Source: Streptomyces endocoffeicus
Lineage (GTDB): Bacteria; Actinomycetota; Actinomycetes; Streptomycetales; Streptomycetaceae
Reading direction: 5' to 3'
DNA: 64,000 nucleotides
Assembly: GCF_016741935.1 (NCBI RefSeq)
Contig: NZ_JAERRG010000022.1
Location: forward strand, 1 to 64,000
The notes below the pieces were generated by a model. The model was given only the letters and a program-made list of their open reading frames with translations, did no database searches and had not been told where the DNA came from. Positions 15,493 through 24,076 of the stretch are shown piece by piece (positions within the stretch are counted from its first letter, which is position 1; each line of letters opens with the position of its first letter). A program made the translations under genes and the position numbers.

Positions 15493-16340
15493 GCCGGCCC
15501 TCCTCCTTCCTTCGGCTGGGCGACGACGAAGGTGATGCGGGACCGGGTGGTCAGCGGCTGGTCGGGAAGGAACTCGTGCAGGGTCGCCGCCAAGGCCCCA
15601 GGGTTGCCGTACAGGCCGGGCGCGAGGTCGTACTTGGGGTTGGTGGCCAGGTACTGTGCCGTGTGGTCGTGGCCGTCGAAGGTGAAAACGTGCTCCTCGT
15701 CCAGGACGGCGATCACGTCGAGCGAGGAGGCGGCCAGGTCGGCGAGGTTGCCGCTGTGGGCTGCGGTGTAGAGGCTTTCGTGCTGGGCGGCACGCGGATC
15801 GAGGCCGGCGGAAGCGACCAGCTGGTCCATCTCCTGGTAGCTGTCGAGGCCCTTGGTGACGAGCACGGCCAGACCCCCGGGGGCGAGGACCCTGGCGATC
15901 TGCGCGACGACGTCCTCGGGGTGCGGCGAGTGGTAAAGGCAGAACGCAGCCACGACGACATCGCTCGACCTGTCGGGCAGGGGGAGGTCGTGGAAGTCGC
16001 CTTCGACGAAGTCCACCGTGCTGTCGGGCAGGTCCTTAGCGCGCTCGCGAGCCTGGGCGAGCAAGGAGGGGGCGGCGTCCAGGCTGACGACGCGCTGCGG
16101 CCGGAGCTGCTCGGCGATGACGAGGCTGCTCGTGCCGCGACCGCAGCCGATGTCGAGCACCACGCCGAGCCGGTCCGGCTTCCCGTGGTGGGTCTGCACC
16201 AGGCTGACGATCGCCTCGGGCACGGGGCGGCCGGCGGTCTTGGCGCGCATCAGGGCGCTGGTCCGCCCGGCCAGCCGCGAGGCGTGTCCGTACAGCTCCC
16301 GTTGTCGGGCGGGGTCCAGGAACGGGTTGGGCTCGTTCAT
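15489..16340 (-). CDS. Class I SAM-dependent methyltransferase
   Basis: 283 aa. SAM-binding motif I is VLDIGCGRGTSSL (about 61-73), followed by SLDAAPSLLAQAR and the motif-IV-like region SSDVVVAAFCLYHSPHPEDV. This is the UbiE/type-11 methyltransferase group. The target (O, N or C of the sugar or base) cannot be told. Its stop overlaps the start of the next gene. The SAH-hydrolase-like gene further down the operon could recycle its by-product. Confidence 0.87.
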   Translation of the reverse strand: MNEPNPFLDPARQRELYGHASRLAGRTSALMRAKTAGRPVPEAIVSLVQTHHGKPDRLGVVLDIGCGRGTSSLVIAEQLRPQRVVSLDAAPSLLAQARERAKDLPDSTVDFVEGDFHDLPLPDRSSDVVVAAFCLYHSPHPEDVVAQIARVLAPGGLAVLVTKGLDSYQEMDQLVASAGLDPRAAQHESLYTAAHSGNLADLAASSLDVIAVLDEEHVFTFDGHDHTAQYLATNPKYDLAPGLYGNPGALAATLHEFLPDQPLTTRSRITFVVAQPKEGGGPA

Positions 16341-16371
16341 GCCGCACCCCCTGACCGGGGGCGCGGACCGG

Positions 16372-16881
16372 TCAGGACTGCTCGGCGGCGACCTTCCGCA
16401 GCCAGCGGCGCGTCTGACGCCGGTTGGCCAGCAGCACCACGTCCGCGCCGGAGCCGAACTCCTCGATCTTCGCCATCACGCGGGGCCGCATCTTGCGCCG
16501 GTACGTGGCGACGTACTTGATCACGCCCCAGTGGATGCGGTTGTGCACCCCGTTGCCCTTGTGCCCGGCCCCATGCCGGATCTGCCGGGAGAAGATCCCG
16601 TACAGCGCCGCCACGGTCGACACGTCCATCAGGACCACCGTGTCGCAGGCTTCGAGCCGTACCGGCAGCGTCGAGTTGTAGTTGCCGTCGATCACCCACC
16701 GCGGCTGCGCGACCAGCTCGCGCTGCACGTCGGTGAACTTGTCCATGGGCAACGCGTTCCACTCGTCGTCGTAGAACGCGGCGTCCAGGTGCGTCACCGG
16801 GGCGTCGAGGAACCTGCCCAGTTCGCGGGCCACGTGGGATTTGCCGCTGCCTCCGCAGCCGACGATGGCGACCTTCTTCAT
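16372..16881 (-). CDS. Small P-loop kinase (adenylate-kinase/FlaR-like)
   Basis: 169 aa. Walker A GCGGSGKSHVARELG (about 8-22), then HLDAAFY, and WVIDGNYNSTLPVRLEACDT, the pattern of the AAA/DNA-topology-modulation FlaR group of small nucleotide kinases. ATG at 16881. It is separated from the upstream gene by 96 bases, the largest gap in the operon, so a second promoter is possible. A nucleoside or nucleotide kinase role would suit the pathway. Confidence 0.8.
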   Translation of the reverse strand: MKKVAIVGCGGSGKSHVARELGRFLDAPVTHLDAAFYDDEWNALPMDKFTDVQRELVAQPRWVIDGNYNSTLPVRLEACDTVVLMDVSTVAALYGIFSRQIRHGAGHKGNGVHNRIHWGVIKYVATYRRKMRPRVMAKIEEFGSGADVVLLANRRQTRRWLRKVAAEQS

Positions 16882-16977
16882 GGTGCTCCAGCGTAGAGAG
16901 GTTCGGGTGTCCGGCGGACCCATCCTCCGGGACGCGCCCGGAGGATCCGCGCGCCGTGGTCGATCGAGCGGTCTGCA

Positions 16978-18030
16978 TCAGGCAGCTCCCCGCTCGGTCG
17001 CCGTGGTCTGAAGGAGGCCGTGCAGGACGGACTCCAGGGTGTTGACCTGCTGGCTCAGGCCGAACAGGCGCAGGCGGTCCACACACGCGGCGATCAGGGC
17101 TGCGTGCTGCTCGGTGCCGGCGATCTCGCGCAGGTAGGAGAGGCGTTCGAGCACGTCGCTGCCGGAGCACACGACCAGCTCCTTCGGGACGAACCGGTCG
17201 GCGAAGCGGATGTCCGCCGGGGCCAGCGGCAGGCAGCCGGCGAGCACGGCCTCGAAGATGCGCTGGGTCATCTGCCCGACGGCGGCGTACCGCTCGGGCA
17301 GCATGAGCACCGTGGCCAGGGACCGGCCGTAGATGCCGGCGGCGGCCTCGAACGGGATCCGGCCCGCGAAGCGGACGTACGGCCAGCGGCCGGTCTTCGT
17401 CCACTTCCCGGCGACCAGGTGCTCGACGCGGGCGGCAGCCGGGGCGAAGAAGCGGTCGAAGGATTCGTCCCGGTCGTATTGGTTGCCCACGTAGCCGAGC
17501 GCGAGATCCCGAGGCCGCGCCGCGAGGGTGAGGGGATCGGCCTGGGCGAGGAGGTCCTCGGTGACGGGGAAGAGCAGCGAGTGCGCTCCGGGGGTCGGCG
17601 CGAGTGCGGCCTCGCAGACGCGGGTGTGGGCCGTGCGGCGCCACACGCTCTCGGCTCGCAGGGTGCGGTCCTTGTCCCAGATGACGGTGGGCGTCTGGTG
17701 CCGGGCCGTGTAGTGGTTGATGAGCTGGGCCTGCCGGTGGAGGTCGCAGGTGTGCCCCTCGCAGCCACACACGGTGGTGTTGCGGCCGGGGATCGCCCAG
17801 CGCCACTCCAGGAACAGAGCGTCGATCCTGGGCAGGCCGTCGTCGAAGGTGTACGCGCCGCCGAGGTCGTCACCGGCTTCGAGGCGGTCGCGGTCGGCCT
17901 GGAGGAAGACGATCTCGTGACCGCGGGCAAGGAGGGCGTCGACGAAGGGGCGGCGGTGGCTGCGGCCTCCGTCGGGGGTGTCGGTGACGCCGTTGCCGAG
18001 GAAGCCCCAGAAGCTGTATCCGATCTTCAT
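16978..18030 (-). CDS. Glycosyltransferase-like protein (CgeB/YkvP-like GT-B)
   Basis: 350 aa. The Gly-rich start MKIGYSFWGFLGNGVTDTPD and the C-terminal half with AVGQMTQRIFEAVLAGCLPL resemble the glycosyltransferase-like domain of CgeB/YkvP proteins, in which that block binds the nucleotide sugar. A CGCEGHTCDLH segment near residue 92 could bind metal. ATG at 18030 overlaps the carbamoyltransferase stop (ATGA). Confidence 0.65.
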   Translation of the reverse strand: MKIGYSFWGFLGNGVTDTPDGGRSHRRPFVDALLARGHEIVFLQADRDRLEAGDDLGGAYTFDDGLPRIDALFLEWRWAIPGRNTTVCGCEGHTCDLHRQAQLINHYTARHQTPTVIWDKDRTLRAESVWRRTAHTRVCEAALAPTPGAHSLLFPVTEDLLAQADPLTLAARPRDLALGYVGNQYDRDESFDRFFAPAAARVEHLVAGKWTKTGRWPYVRFAGRIPFEAAAGIYGRSLATVLMLPERYAAVGQMTQRIFEAVLAGCLPLAPADIRFADRFVPKELVVCSGSDVLERLSYLREIAGTEQHAALIAACVDRLRLFGLSQQVNTLESVLHGLLQTTATERGAA

Positions 18031-19757
18031 TTGGTGATCCACCGCCCTTCGAGGAGCAGGGCGTCGGTTCCGGAGTTCGCCAGGCAGTCCAGGGCCATCT
18101 CGGGTGTCCCGCAGATCGGCTTGCCCTTGACGTTGAGGGAGGTGTTGATCAGCACGGGTACGCCGGTCCGGCGGCCGAAGGCGGTCAGCACCGCGTGCAT
18201 GAACGGGTTCTGCGACCGGGTGACGGTCTGCAGGCGGGAGGTGCCGTTGGCGTGCACGATGGCCGGCACGCGCTCGCGCGTTGTGTCCGTCACGCCGGAG
18301 GCCATGGACATGTACGGAGCCGGCTGGCCGAGGGTGAAGAACTCGGCGGCGCGCTCGGCCGGGACCATGGGGGCGAAGGGCCGGAACGGTTCGCGGAACT
18401 TCACGGTGGCGTTGAGCCGCTCGACGACGCCGGGCTCCAGCGGGGAGGCGAGGATCGAGCGGTTGCCCAGGGCGCGCGGCCCGGCTTCGACGGCTCCCTG
18501 GAAGAGTCCGGCGATCGTGCCGTGGGCTAGCTGGTCGGCGAGGAACTCGGCGGTCTCGATGCCCAGGGTTTTTTGGCGGAGGCCGGGCCAGGGGGTGAGG
18601 TCGAGGGGCTGGTCCTCGTAGGAGGGGCCGAGGTAACAGTGACGGGCGATGCCGGCGACCGGGCGAGGCGTACGCCCATCGACGTGCACGGCGAGGGCTG
18701 CCCCGATCGCGGTTCCGGCGTCACCCGGTGCCGGCGGGACGAACACCTCGTCGAAGATGCCAGCCTCGATGATCTTCCCGATGCTCACGCAGTTCGTGGC
18801 GACACCGCCTCCCACGCACAGGCGCCGGGAGCCGGTGAGCACACGGGCGCGGCGGGCGAGGTGGACCATCACCCGCTCGGTCCGCTCCTGGAGGGCAGCC
18901 GCCAGGTCTCGGTGGACGTCGGTGAGCGGTTCGCTCGGGTGCCGCTCGGGGCAGGTCTCGGCGACGAAGCGCTGGGATGTCCTCGGGTATCCCGACGTGA
19001 GGGTGCGCGTCGGAAAGTAGCCGGGGTGGATGCGGAAGCCCGTGGCCGTCGTCCGGACGGCAGTGGTGAACAGGTGGCGGAAGCGGGCGGGGTCACCGAG
19101 GGCGGCCAGCGCCATGACGGTGCCCTCCTCGTCGCCCCGCCGCCAGCCCAGGTGCTCGGTGACGGCGCCGTACACGTACCCGAGGGAGGCCGGGTCGTTG
19201 ATCGCCTCCAGGGGCCGGACGCGGGGGCGCGGAATGCCGTGACCGTGGGCGATGGTGGTGGTCTGCCGCTCGCCGAGGCTGTCGACCACGAGTACGGCGG
19301 CTTCCTCCCAGCCGGAGGCGGCGAAGGCCGTGAGCTGGTGGGCGCGGTGGTGCAGAACCGGTGTGACGCGAGCCGAGGGGAACTGGCTGCCGAGGACACG
19401 CAGCCGCCGCCGGGTCCGCAGGGCGACCTTGGCGAACCCGTGGGCGCGGGCCAGGCTCCGGTCGTGCGTCGTCGGCGAGAGCGCCATGCGCAGGGCGGCG
19501 GGCGACTCGGCGAGGTAGCGGACGGGCTGGAAGTTGTAGGCGACGGCGTCCACGTCGGCGGCGCTCAGCTTGGCCTGGTCGAGGAGCCATCCCACGGCGC
19601 GGGCCGGGTAGAGCTTGGTGTGCTTCTGCTCGGAGAGGCGCTCCTCCTCGACGAAGCCGACGAGTTCACCGTCCACGAGAAGGGCGGCCGAGGAGTCGTG
19701 GGTGTACGAGCACAGGCCGAGGACGACGGAGGGGGTGCGCTTCATGGCGGCGGTCAC
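18027..19757 (-). CDS. O-carbamoyltransferase (NodU/CmcH/TobZ family)
   Basis: 576 aa. It transfers carbamoyl from carbamoyl phosphate, through a carbamoyl-adenylate, to a hydroxyl group. The Kae1-like N-terminal domain starts VVLGLCSYTHDSSAALL and has the metal-binding HHRAHQLTA. The C-terminal domain has GNRSILASP, FREPFRPFAP, HANGTSRLQTV and NTSLNVKGKPI, all standard family blocks. The GTG at 19757 overlaps the upstream stop; an ATG at 19745 is equally possible. Sitting directly after the thymidylate-synthase-like gene, it may carbamoylate the new hydroxymethyl group. Confidence 0.92.
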   Translation of the reverse strand: MTAAMKRTPSVVLGLCSYTHDSSAALLVDGELVGFVEEERLSEQKHTKLYPARAVGWLLDQAKLSAADVDAVAYNFQPVRYLAESPAALRMALSPTTHDRSLARAHGFAKVALRTRRRLRVLGSQFPSARVTPVLHHRAHQLTAFAASGWEEAAVLVVDSLGERQTTTIAHGHGIPRPRVRPLEAINDPASLGYVYGAVTEHLGWRRGDEEGTVMALAALGDPARFRHLFTTAVRTTATGFRIHPGYFPTRTLTSGYPRTSQRFVAETCPERHPSEPLTDVHRDLAAALQERTERVMVHLARRARVLTGSRRLCVGGGVATNCVSIGKIIEAGIFDEVFVPPAPGDAGTAIGAALAVHVDGRTPRPVAGIARHCYLGPSYEDQPLDLTPWPGLRQKTLGIETAEFLADQLAHGTIAGLFQGAVEAGPRALGNRSILASPLEPGVVERLNATVKFREPFRPFAPMVPAERAAEFFTLGQPAPYMSMASGVTDTTRERVPAIVHANGTSRLQTVTRSQNPFMHAVLTAFGRRTGVPVLINTSLNVKGKPICGTPEMALDCLANSGTDALLLEGRWITK

Positions 19758-20704
19758 CTTGCCCCGGCCGTCGCGGCGCGCTTGGCCGAGCGACGCTCCA
19801 GCTCTCCGTACCAGGCGGTGAGGGCCTGGCCGAGGGGCCCGTCGATCGTGTCGGCCGCCCGCCATGCCTGCTCGTGCTTGCCGTCCTTCCACAGCCGGTA
19901 GCTGCGCAGCGTCTCGGCCATCGTGTCCCAGCCGGGATGGCCGGTCACGTCGCGGGCCTCGACCTGGTCGAGCAGGCCGGAGAAGCCCGTCCAGGGCGTT
20001 CGCAGGTCGGGCATGATCTCGCTCGCCGAGAGCGAGGTCAGCGCGTCGGCCTGCTCGATGTGCTTGTCGTAGATGTGTAGCGAGCCGATGTGCAGGTGGA
20101 ACTCGCCGAGTTCCGCGTCGAGCCACCCGGCGACCAGCTCGTGCAGCACGGTGTAGAAGAACACGTCGTACGGCATGCCGATCCATACGTCCTGGCCGCG
20201 CATCATGGTCGCCATGTGCAGGCGGCCGGCTCGCAGGTGGAACCGGAACCCGAGGGTGCAGGGCACGTCCTTGTGCCCGGCGGCGTCCTGGGCCGGGTCG
20301 TAGAGCTGGATCAGGGCTCGCCGGGAGTCGGGGTCGGCCTGGATGATCTCCACGACGCGGGCGAGTTGGTCGACCTTGCCGGCCCAGTTCCGCATCCTGG
20401 GTCCGTACGCCCCCAGGAGGACGCCGTCGTCGGCGAACTGCCTCAACCGGTTGTTGTAGTCGAAGATCCACGGGGCGTCGGATCCAGACAGGTGCCAGAC
20501 CGTCTCGGCGACGGCGAAGGCCGGATTCACGATGCGGGCGGGCGGGGCGTAGAGCAGGCGGGCACGCGGCTGGGTGAGCAGCAGGTGCACGTCGCGGACT
20601 TCGCGGGTGGCCATGCCCCGGGGGCTGATCTTCTCGCCGGATTTGGCCAGCGTGACGGCGCCGGAGAACAGCTCGGCCATGCTGTCGGCCGTGAGGGATG
20701 TCAT
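19754..20704 (-). CDS. Thymidylate-synthase-fold enzyme, predicted cytidylate hydroxymethylase
   Basis: 316 aa. Compared by eye with ThyA: DPDSRR (phosphate Arg128/129), VPC (nucleophile Cys149), MRGQDVWIGMPYD and SLHIYDKHIE (ribose His210/Tyr212) are kept, as is Glu67 in AETVW. Two changes matter. The residue matching the dUMP-selecting Asn is Asp180, as in phage dCMP hydroxymethylase, and the His after the catalytic Cys is Thr150. Asp at that site is known to favour cytosine nucleotides. I infer 5-hydroxymethylation of CMP or dCMP with methylene-tetrahydrofolate. ATGA overlap with the previous gene. Confidence 0.85.
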   Translation of the reverse strand: MTSLTADSMAELFSGAVTLAKSGEKISPRGMATREVRDVHLLLTQPRARLLYAPPARIVNPAFAVAETVWHLSGSDAPWIFDYNNRLRQFADDGVLLGAYGPRMRNWAGKVDQLARVVEIIQADPDSRRALIQLYDPAQDAAGHKDVPCTLGFRFHLRAGRLHMATMMRGQDVWIGMPYDVFFYTVLHELVAGWLDAELGEFHLHIGSLHIYDKHIEQADALTSLSASEIMPDLRTPWTGFSGLLDQVEARDVTGHPGWDTMAETLRSYRLWKDGKHEQAWRAADTIDGPLGQALTAWYGELERRSAKRAATAGAR

Positions 20705-22548
20705 CGGACGGATGCTCCTTCGTCCTGGGGCGACGCAGAGGCGCCCGCATCTTGGTGGATGGAATTGCACGACCCGTTGGCGGATGCGGCACGATCGGTG
20801 ATGAGGCGAGCGATCCGAGCCGCGCTGTCGCCACGCCACCGGCACACCGCGTCCAGGGCCGTCTGCGGGATGGGCGTACGCGGTTCACGCAGTGCGGAAA
20901 GCGCTTCGGCGACGCCACCGGCGTCAAGGCAGCGGGTCGCGAGACCGTGACCGGCCAGGTCCAGCGTGCGTTCACCCGGCGGGCCGATTTCGAGGACCGG
21001 GACCCCGAGCAGCGCGGCTTCGATCCCGCACGTCGAGTACGCGCTCGCCAGGGCGTCAGCGCCGGCGAGGCAGCCTCGCGCACCGACCCGGGGATCGGCC
21101 ACGGCAACGAGCGGCCCGCCATCCCGCTTCAAAAGACAGGTGAAGGCATCGGCACCCTGCGCCGGGTGTGGAGCTATGACGAGACCCCAGTCGCCGTCCG
21201 CCTCACCAAGGCCGTCCAGGAGAAAGTCCGCCTGGGACTTGAGGTGATCCGGGCTGAACGGCTGGCAGGCCCACACCGCTATCCGGGCGGGCGCGCGGCG
21301 GCTACCCGGAGCCAGCAGCTTCTCCAGGTACCGCCGCTGTGCCTCGCGGCCCAGACCGGCGAGTACGTCGAAGCGGGGCTGTCCGAGTACGTGCACCTCA
21401 GCGTCGGGGTGGCGCACCCACGCTCGTCCCAGAGTGAGGTCTCGTTCGCCCATGACGATGATGTCGCGGCTGTGCAGGGCCGGCCAGGCTGCCGATTCCG
21501 CCGTCCACGCCCCGTGCTGGACGTGGACCGAGTTCGCGCCGTGTCGTTCGGCGACGTGCGCGGCCAGCACGCCGAGGGGGCTGGTGTCGTTACTCAGGAG
21601 GACGGTGTGCGGCCGGGTTGTCGACAGCATGTCGTCGAGCCAACTCTCCGCCCGCACCAGGGTCCGCCACGACGGCTGCGTGCAGCCCCCGCTGGTTTCG
21701 AGCAGCACGGACAAGAGTCGGACAAGCCGGGCGAGTTGAATGCCGTGGCCTCTCACGTGGACGACGTGCTCGTCGTCGGGCAGGTGTAGGCCCTCGGCGG
21801 TGCCGGAGAGGGTGAAGAGGTCACTCGGCGCCGAGCGCAGTTCGATGCCTGTGATCGATCCCGCAGTGCACCGCTCTGCGGGATCGGTGGCGAGATCAAG
21901 CAGGAGGTTCTTCTGTTCATCGCGCGCCAGTTCGGTGAGAACCGGCATCAGCGTGGCAGCGTGGCGGGAGGTCCAGGACAGCGCGAGGACGTCCTGCCGT
22001 CCGAGGTTCGAGGGGAGTGGGCTCGACTCCGTGTTTGCCGTGCCCGTCCGGGCGCGGTTGCGTAGCTGGGCGGAGCGGGTCGGGTTGTGCGGTGCCGCGG
22101 CCCCGAGCAGGTACGCGATGCCGGACCAGGTCACGGTGTAGGCCAGGTACTCCCGCGAGCTGCTCGAACGCAGTCCCACGAGTCCCTCGTACGGGGTCAG
22201 AGCGAGGGGCCCCGGCGCCGAAGCGAATGGCTCCCAGGCGTTCAGCGCCAGGAGCTTGCGCACGATCTCGGCAACGAAGCGCCGCACGGGAACATGCTGG
22301 ACGTGGAGCCACCCGGCTCCGCCAGGAGTGGAGGCGAGCGAGGCGCCATAGCGATCCAGGGAAGCCATGACGTCCTCGACGCAAGCGCGCAGCACCTGCC
22401 GGTCGACGGCCGTGGCTTCCAGTTCCGCGGTGTGGATGTGGTCGGTTCTTGCGTGCGCCAGGGCGCCGCTACCGACGAGAGCCCACGTTGGCTTCCTGGC
22501 GAAGGCGGAGCGGACCAGAACCAGACCACCAGTCGTGCGGGCACTCAC
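20701..22548 (-). CDS. GT-B glycosyltransferase-like protein (CDP-glycerol/capsule type)
   Basis: 615 aa. The first 280 residues are not recognised. The C-terminal half looks like GT-B transferases of the CDP-glycerol/polysialyl/Kdo group: NSVHVQHGAW (about 365), VLGQPRFDVLA, LVIAPHP and CGIEAALLGVPVLEIG, the last being the nucleotide-binding turn. A transferase using a CMP-sugar donor would match the KdsB-like gene of the same operon. GTG at 22548 overlaps the HAD stop (GTGA). Confidence 0.6.
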   Translation of the reverse strand: MSARTTGGLVLVRSAFARKPTWALVGSGALAHARTDHIHTAELEATAVDRQVLRACVEDVMASLDRYGASLASTPGGAGWLHVQHVPVRRFVAEIVRKLLALNAWEPFASAPGPLALTPYEGLVGLRSSSSREYLAYTVTWSGIAYLLGAAAPHNPTRSAQLRNRARTGTANTESSPLPSNLGRQDVLALSWTSRHAATLMPVLTELARDEQKNLLLDLATDPAERCTAGSITGIELRSAPSDLFTLSGTAEGLHLPDDEHVVHVRGHGIQLARLVRLLSVLLETSGGCTQPSWRTLVRAESWLDDMLSTTRPHTVLLSNDTSPLGVLAAHVAERHGANSVHVQHGAWTAESAAWPALHSRDIIVMGERDLTLGRAWVRHPDAEVHVLGQPRFDVLAGLGREAQRRYLEKLLAPGSRRAPARIAVWACQPFSPDHLKSQADFLLDGLGEADGDWGLVIAPHPAQGADAFTCLLKRDGGPLVAVADPRVGARGCLAGADALASAYSTCGIEAALLGVPVLEIGPPGERTLDLAGHGLATRCLDAGGVAEALSALREPRTPIPQTALDAVCRWRGDSAARIARLITDRAASANGSCNSIHQDAGASASPQDEGASVR

Positions 22549-23252
22549 ACCATGCTCCCCTCGACAAGCTGCTCGGCGGGGCGGAGAAGGCGCAGCAGTT
22601 CCTTGGGCGAAGCGGCAGTCTCGGGTGCGGGCGAGGTGGGCTGCCCGTATCCCCATCCAGCGTGGATGTAGGCGACCCCGGCGCGGGCGGCCGATTCCTC
22701 GTCTACCGTCATGTCCCCCACGTACACGGCCGCGGCGGGATCGACTCCGAGGTCGACCAGGGCGAGGAGGAGCGGGTCTGGGGCCGGCTTCGTCCGGCCC
22801 GCCCCCGCGGGGGTACGGATGGTCGCGAAGGGACATCCGAGGCGCGCGAGGAGCGGTGCCGCGCGATCGACGTGCTTCGACGTCACCACACCCAGCCGCC
22901 AGTCGGCGGCCACGAAGGCGTGGAGCGTCTCGACGATGCCGGTGAATTCCTGCGCGAGGTGCGCGGCGTCGATGGATTCCGTTTCGTATGTCCGGCGGAC
23001 TGCCTCGGCGTCGGTCACACCCAGTCGCTGCATGATGTCGCCGAATTCGCGCCCCAGGTGGCGCTCGTAGTCGTGAAACGGAAGGGTGATGCCGTGCAGC
23101 TCTTGGACCTTCCGCCACGCCTTCCGCATCACCGGACGGGTGTCGAGCAGGACGCCGTCGAGGTCAAGGAGAAGAGCGTGCGACGCGTTGTCGCTGGCTG
23201 GGATGCTGGGTGCGGGCGGAGCTGGTGGCGATTCCGGAGCGGGAACGGTCAT
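22545..23252 (-). CDS. HAD-superfamily phosphatase (Gph/PGP type)
   Basis: 235 aa. Motif I LLLDLDGVLLDTRPVM with the two catalytic Asp (about 30-34), a helical cap, and motif IV VYVGDMTVDEESAARAG. ATG at 23252 has AGGA 6 bases upstream. First annotated enzyme of the 14-gene operon; its stop overlaps the next gene. It probably removes phosphate from a sugar or nucleotide intermediate. Confidence 0.88.
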   Translation of the reverse strand: MTVPAPESPPAPPAPSIPASDNASHALLLDLDGVLLDTRPVMRKAWRKVQELHGITLPFHDYERHLGREFGDIMQRLGVTDAEAVRRTYETESIDAAHLAQEFTGIVETLHAFVAADWRLGVVTSKHVDRAAPLLARLGCPFATIRTPAGAGRTKPAPDPLLLALVDLGVDPAAAVYVGDMTVDEESAARAGVAYIHAGWGYGQPTSPAPETAASPKELLRLLRPAEQLVEGSMV

Positions 23253-23469
23253 GATCGTCCTTCTCGTCAGGGGGCACGTGCATTCGGGTGCTGCGGAGTT
23301 GGGCAGCCCGGGACTGGCGCTTCGAAGGGTGTGGGGCGCGGGGCCACCTTGGGCGGCCCCTGCTGGCAACCGGCCAGTCGCCGTCCGCCTGCGTCTCTCG
23401 ACCCAGGCCGGGGGCAACCACGGGGCTCAACACGTCGGGTCCGAGCTTGGTCGCGTCGTGCGGCGACAT
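23164..23469 (-). CDS. Possible small protein at the head of the operon
   Basis: 101 codons starting MSPHDATKLGPDVLSPVVAP at ATG 23469, with a textbook GGAGG 7 bases upstream. It overlaps the end of the HATPase gene by 43 bases and runs 89 bases into the HAD gene in another frame. Only the ribosome site and N-terminal composition support it; the tail is Arg/Ser-rich and looks like a shadow frame. The true product could be shorter or the site could serve translational coupling. Confidence 0.35.
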   Translation of the reverse strand: MSPHDATKLGPDVLSPVVAPGLGRETQADGDWPVASRGRPRWPRAPHPSKRQSRAAQLRSTRMHVPPDEKDDHDRSRSGIATSSARTQHPSQRQRVARSSP

Positions 23470-23945
23470 CGGGGTGCCTCCGTAAGTGTGGGGATGACCG
23501 CGTAGGTAGTTCGGCCGCTGTCCGCCACACCCCACCGAAGCGACATACGCTCGACGAGGTGCAGCCCTCGACCACCGTGATCGCTGACACCAGCACGTCG
23601 TCGCCTGGCCGGGGCGGTGCTGTCGTCGGTGACCCAGATCCGAAGCTCGTGGTTGTCGTGCCACAGTCGCAGCCGGACATCCCCAGAGCCGTGGGTGATC
23701 GCGTTGGTCACCAACTCCGAGACAACGAGCCGGGCGTTTTCTGCCGGGGCGTCCGGCAACGACCACCCCCTCAGCACGGTGGCCGTGGTTCGTCGCGCCT
23801 GGGCGACGTGTACAGCCGTCGGCTCCATGACCATCTCGAAGACGCGAGACATCAGCGGACACCCAGCGGGTGCGGTGCCGGCGACGGTGGCACCGCCGCC
23901 ATCACCCCCAGGTCGGGGTGGCGTTGCTGTCCGGTGCGTGGTCAT
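23427..23945 (-). CDS. HATPase-domain protein, RsbW/anti-sigma type
   Basis: 172 aa. GHKL ATPase fold: the N box is ARLVVSELVTNAITHG, followed by IWVTDDS and the G box DHGGRGLHLVERMS. These small single-domain ATPases are abundant in Streptomyces and often lie next to XRE regulators of the type found divergently upstream. The ATG at 23945 was chosen; an inner ATG at MSRVFEM is possible. It may control a sigma factor or act with the neighbouring regulator on the operon. Confidence 0.82.
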   Translation of the reverse strand: MTTHRTATPPRPGGDGGGATVAGTAPAGCPLMSRVFEMVMEPTAVHVAQARRTTATVLRGWSLPDAPAENARLVVSELVTNAITHGSGDVRLRLWHDNHELRIWVTDDSTAPARRRRAGVSDHGGRGLHLVERMSLRWGVADSGRTTYAVIPTLTEAPRCRRTTRPSSDPTC

Positions 23946-24076
23946 GCGCCTATCGCACCGCGGCTTCGTGATCCGGACCAGGGGAAACCTGAGGGGGGAA
24001 ATCTTTGTCAAGGGGGGAAAAGAGGGGGGGAGTTGGGGACAGCATTGGATTTCCCCCACCGATAGAGGTCAGACTC

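Noticed and set aside
18027..19757. Carbamoyltransferase gene as tRNA-modification TsaD
   Set aside because: It has the extra C-terminal NodU/TobZ domain blocks (GNRSIL, NTSLN) and a length of about 576 aa, unlike TsaD.
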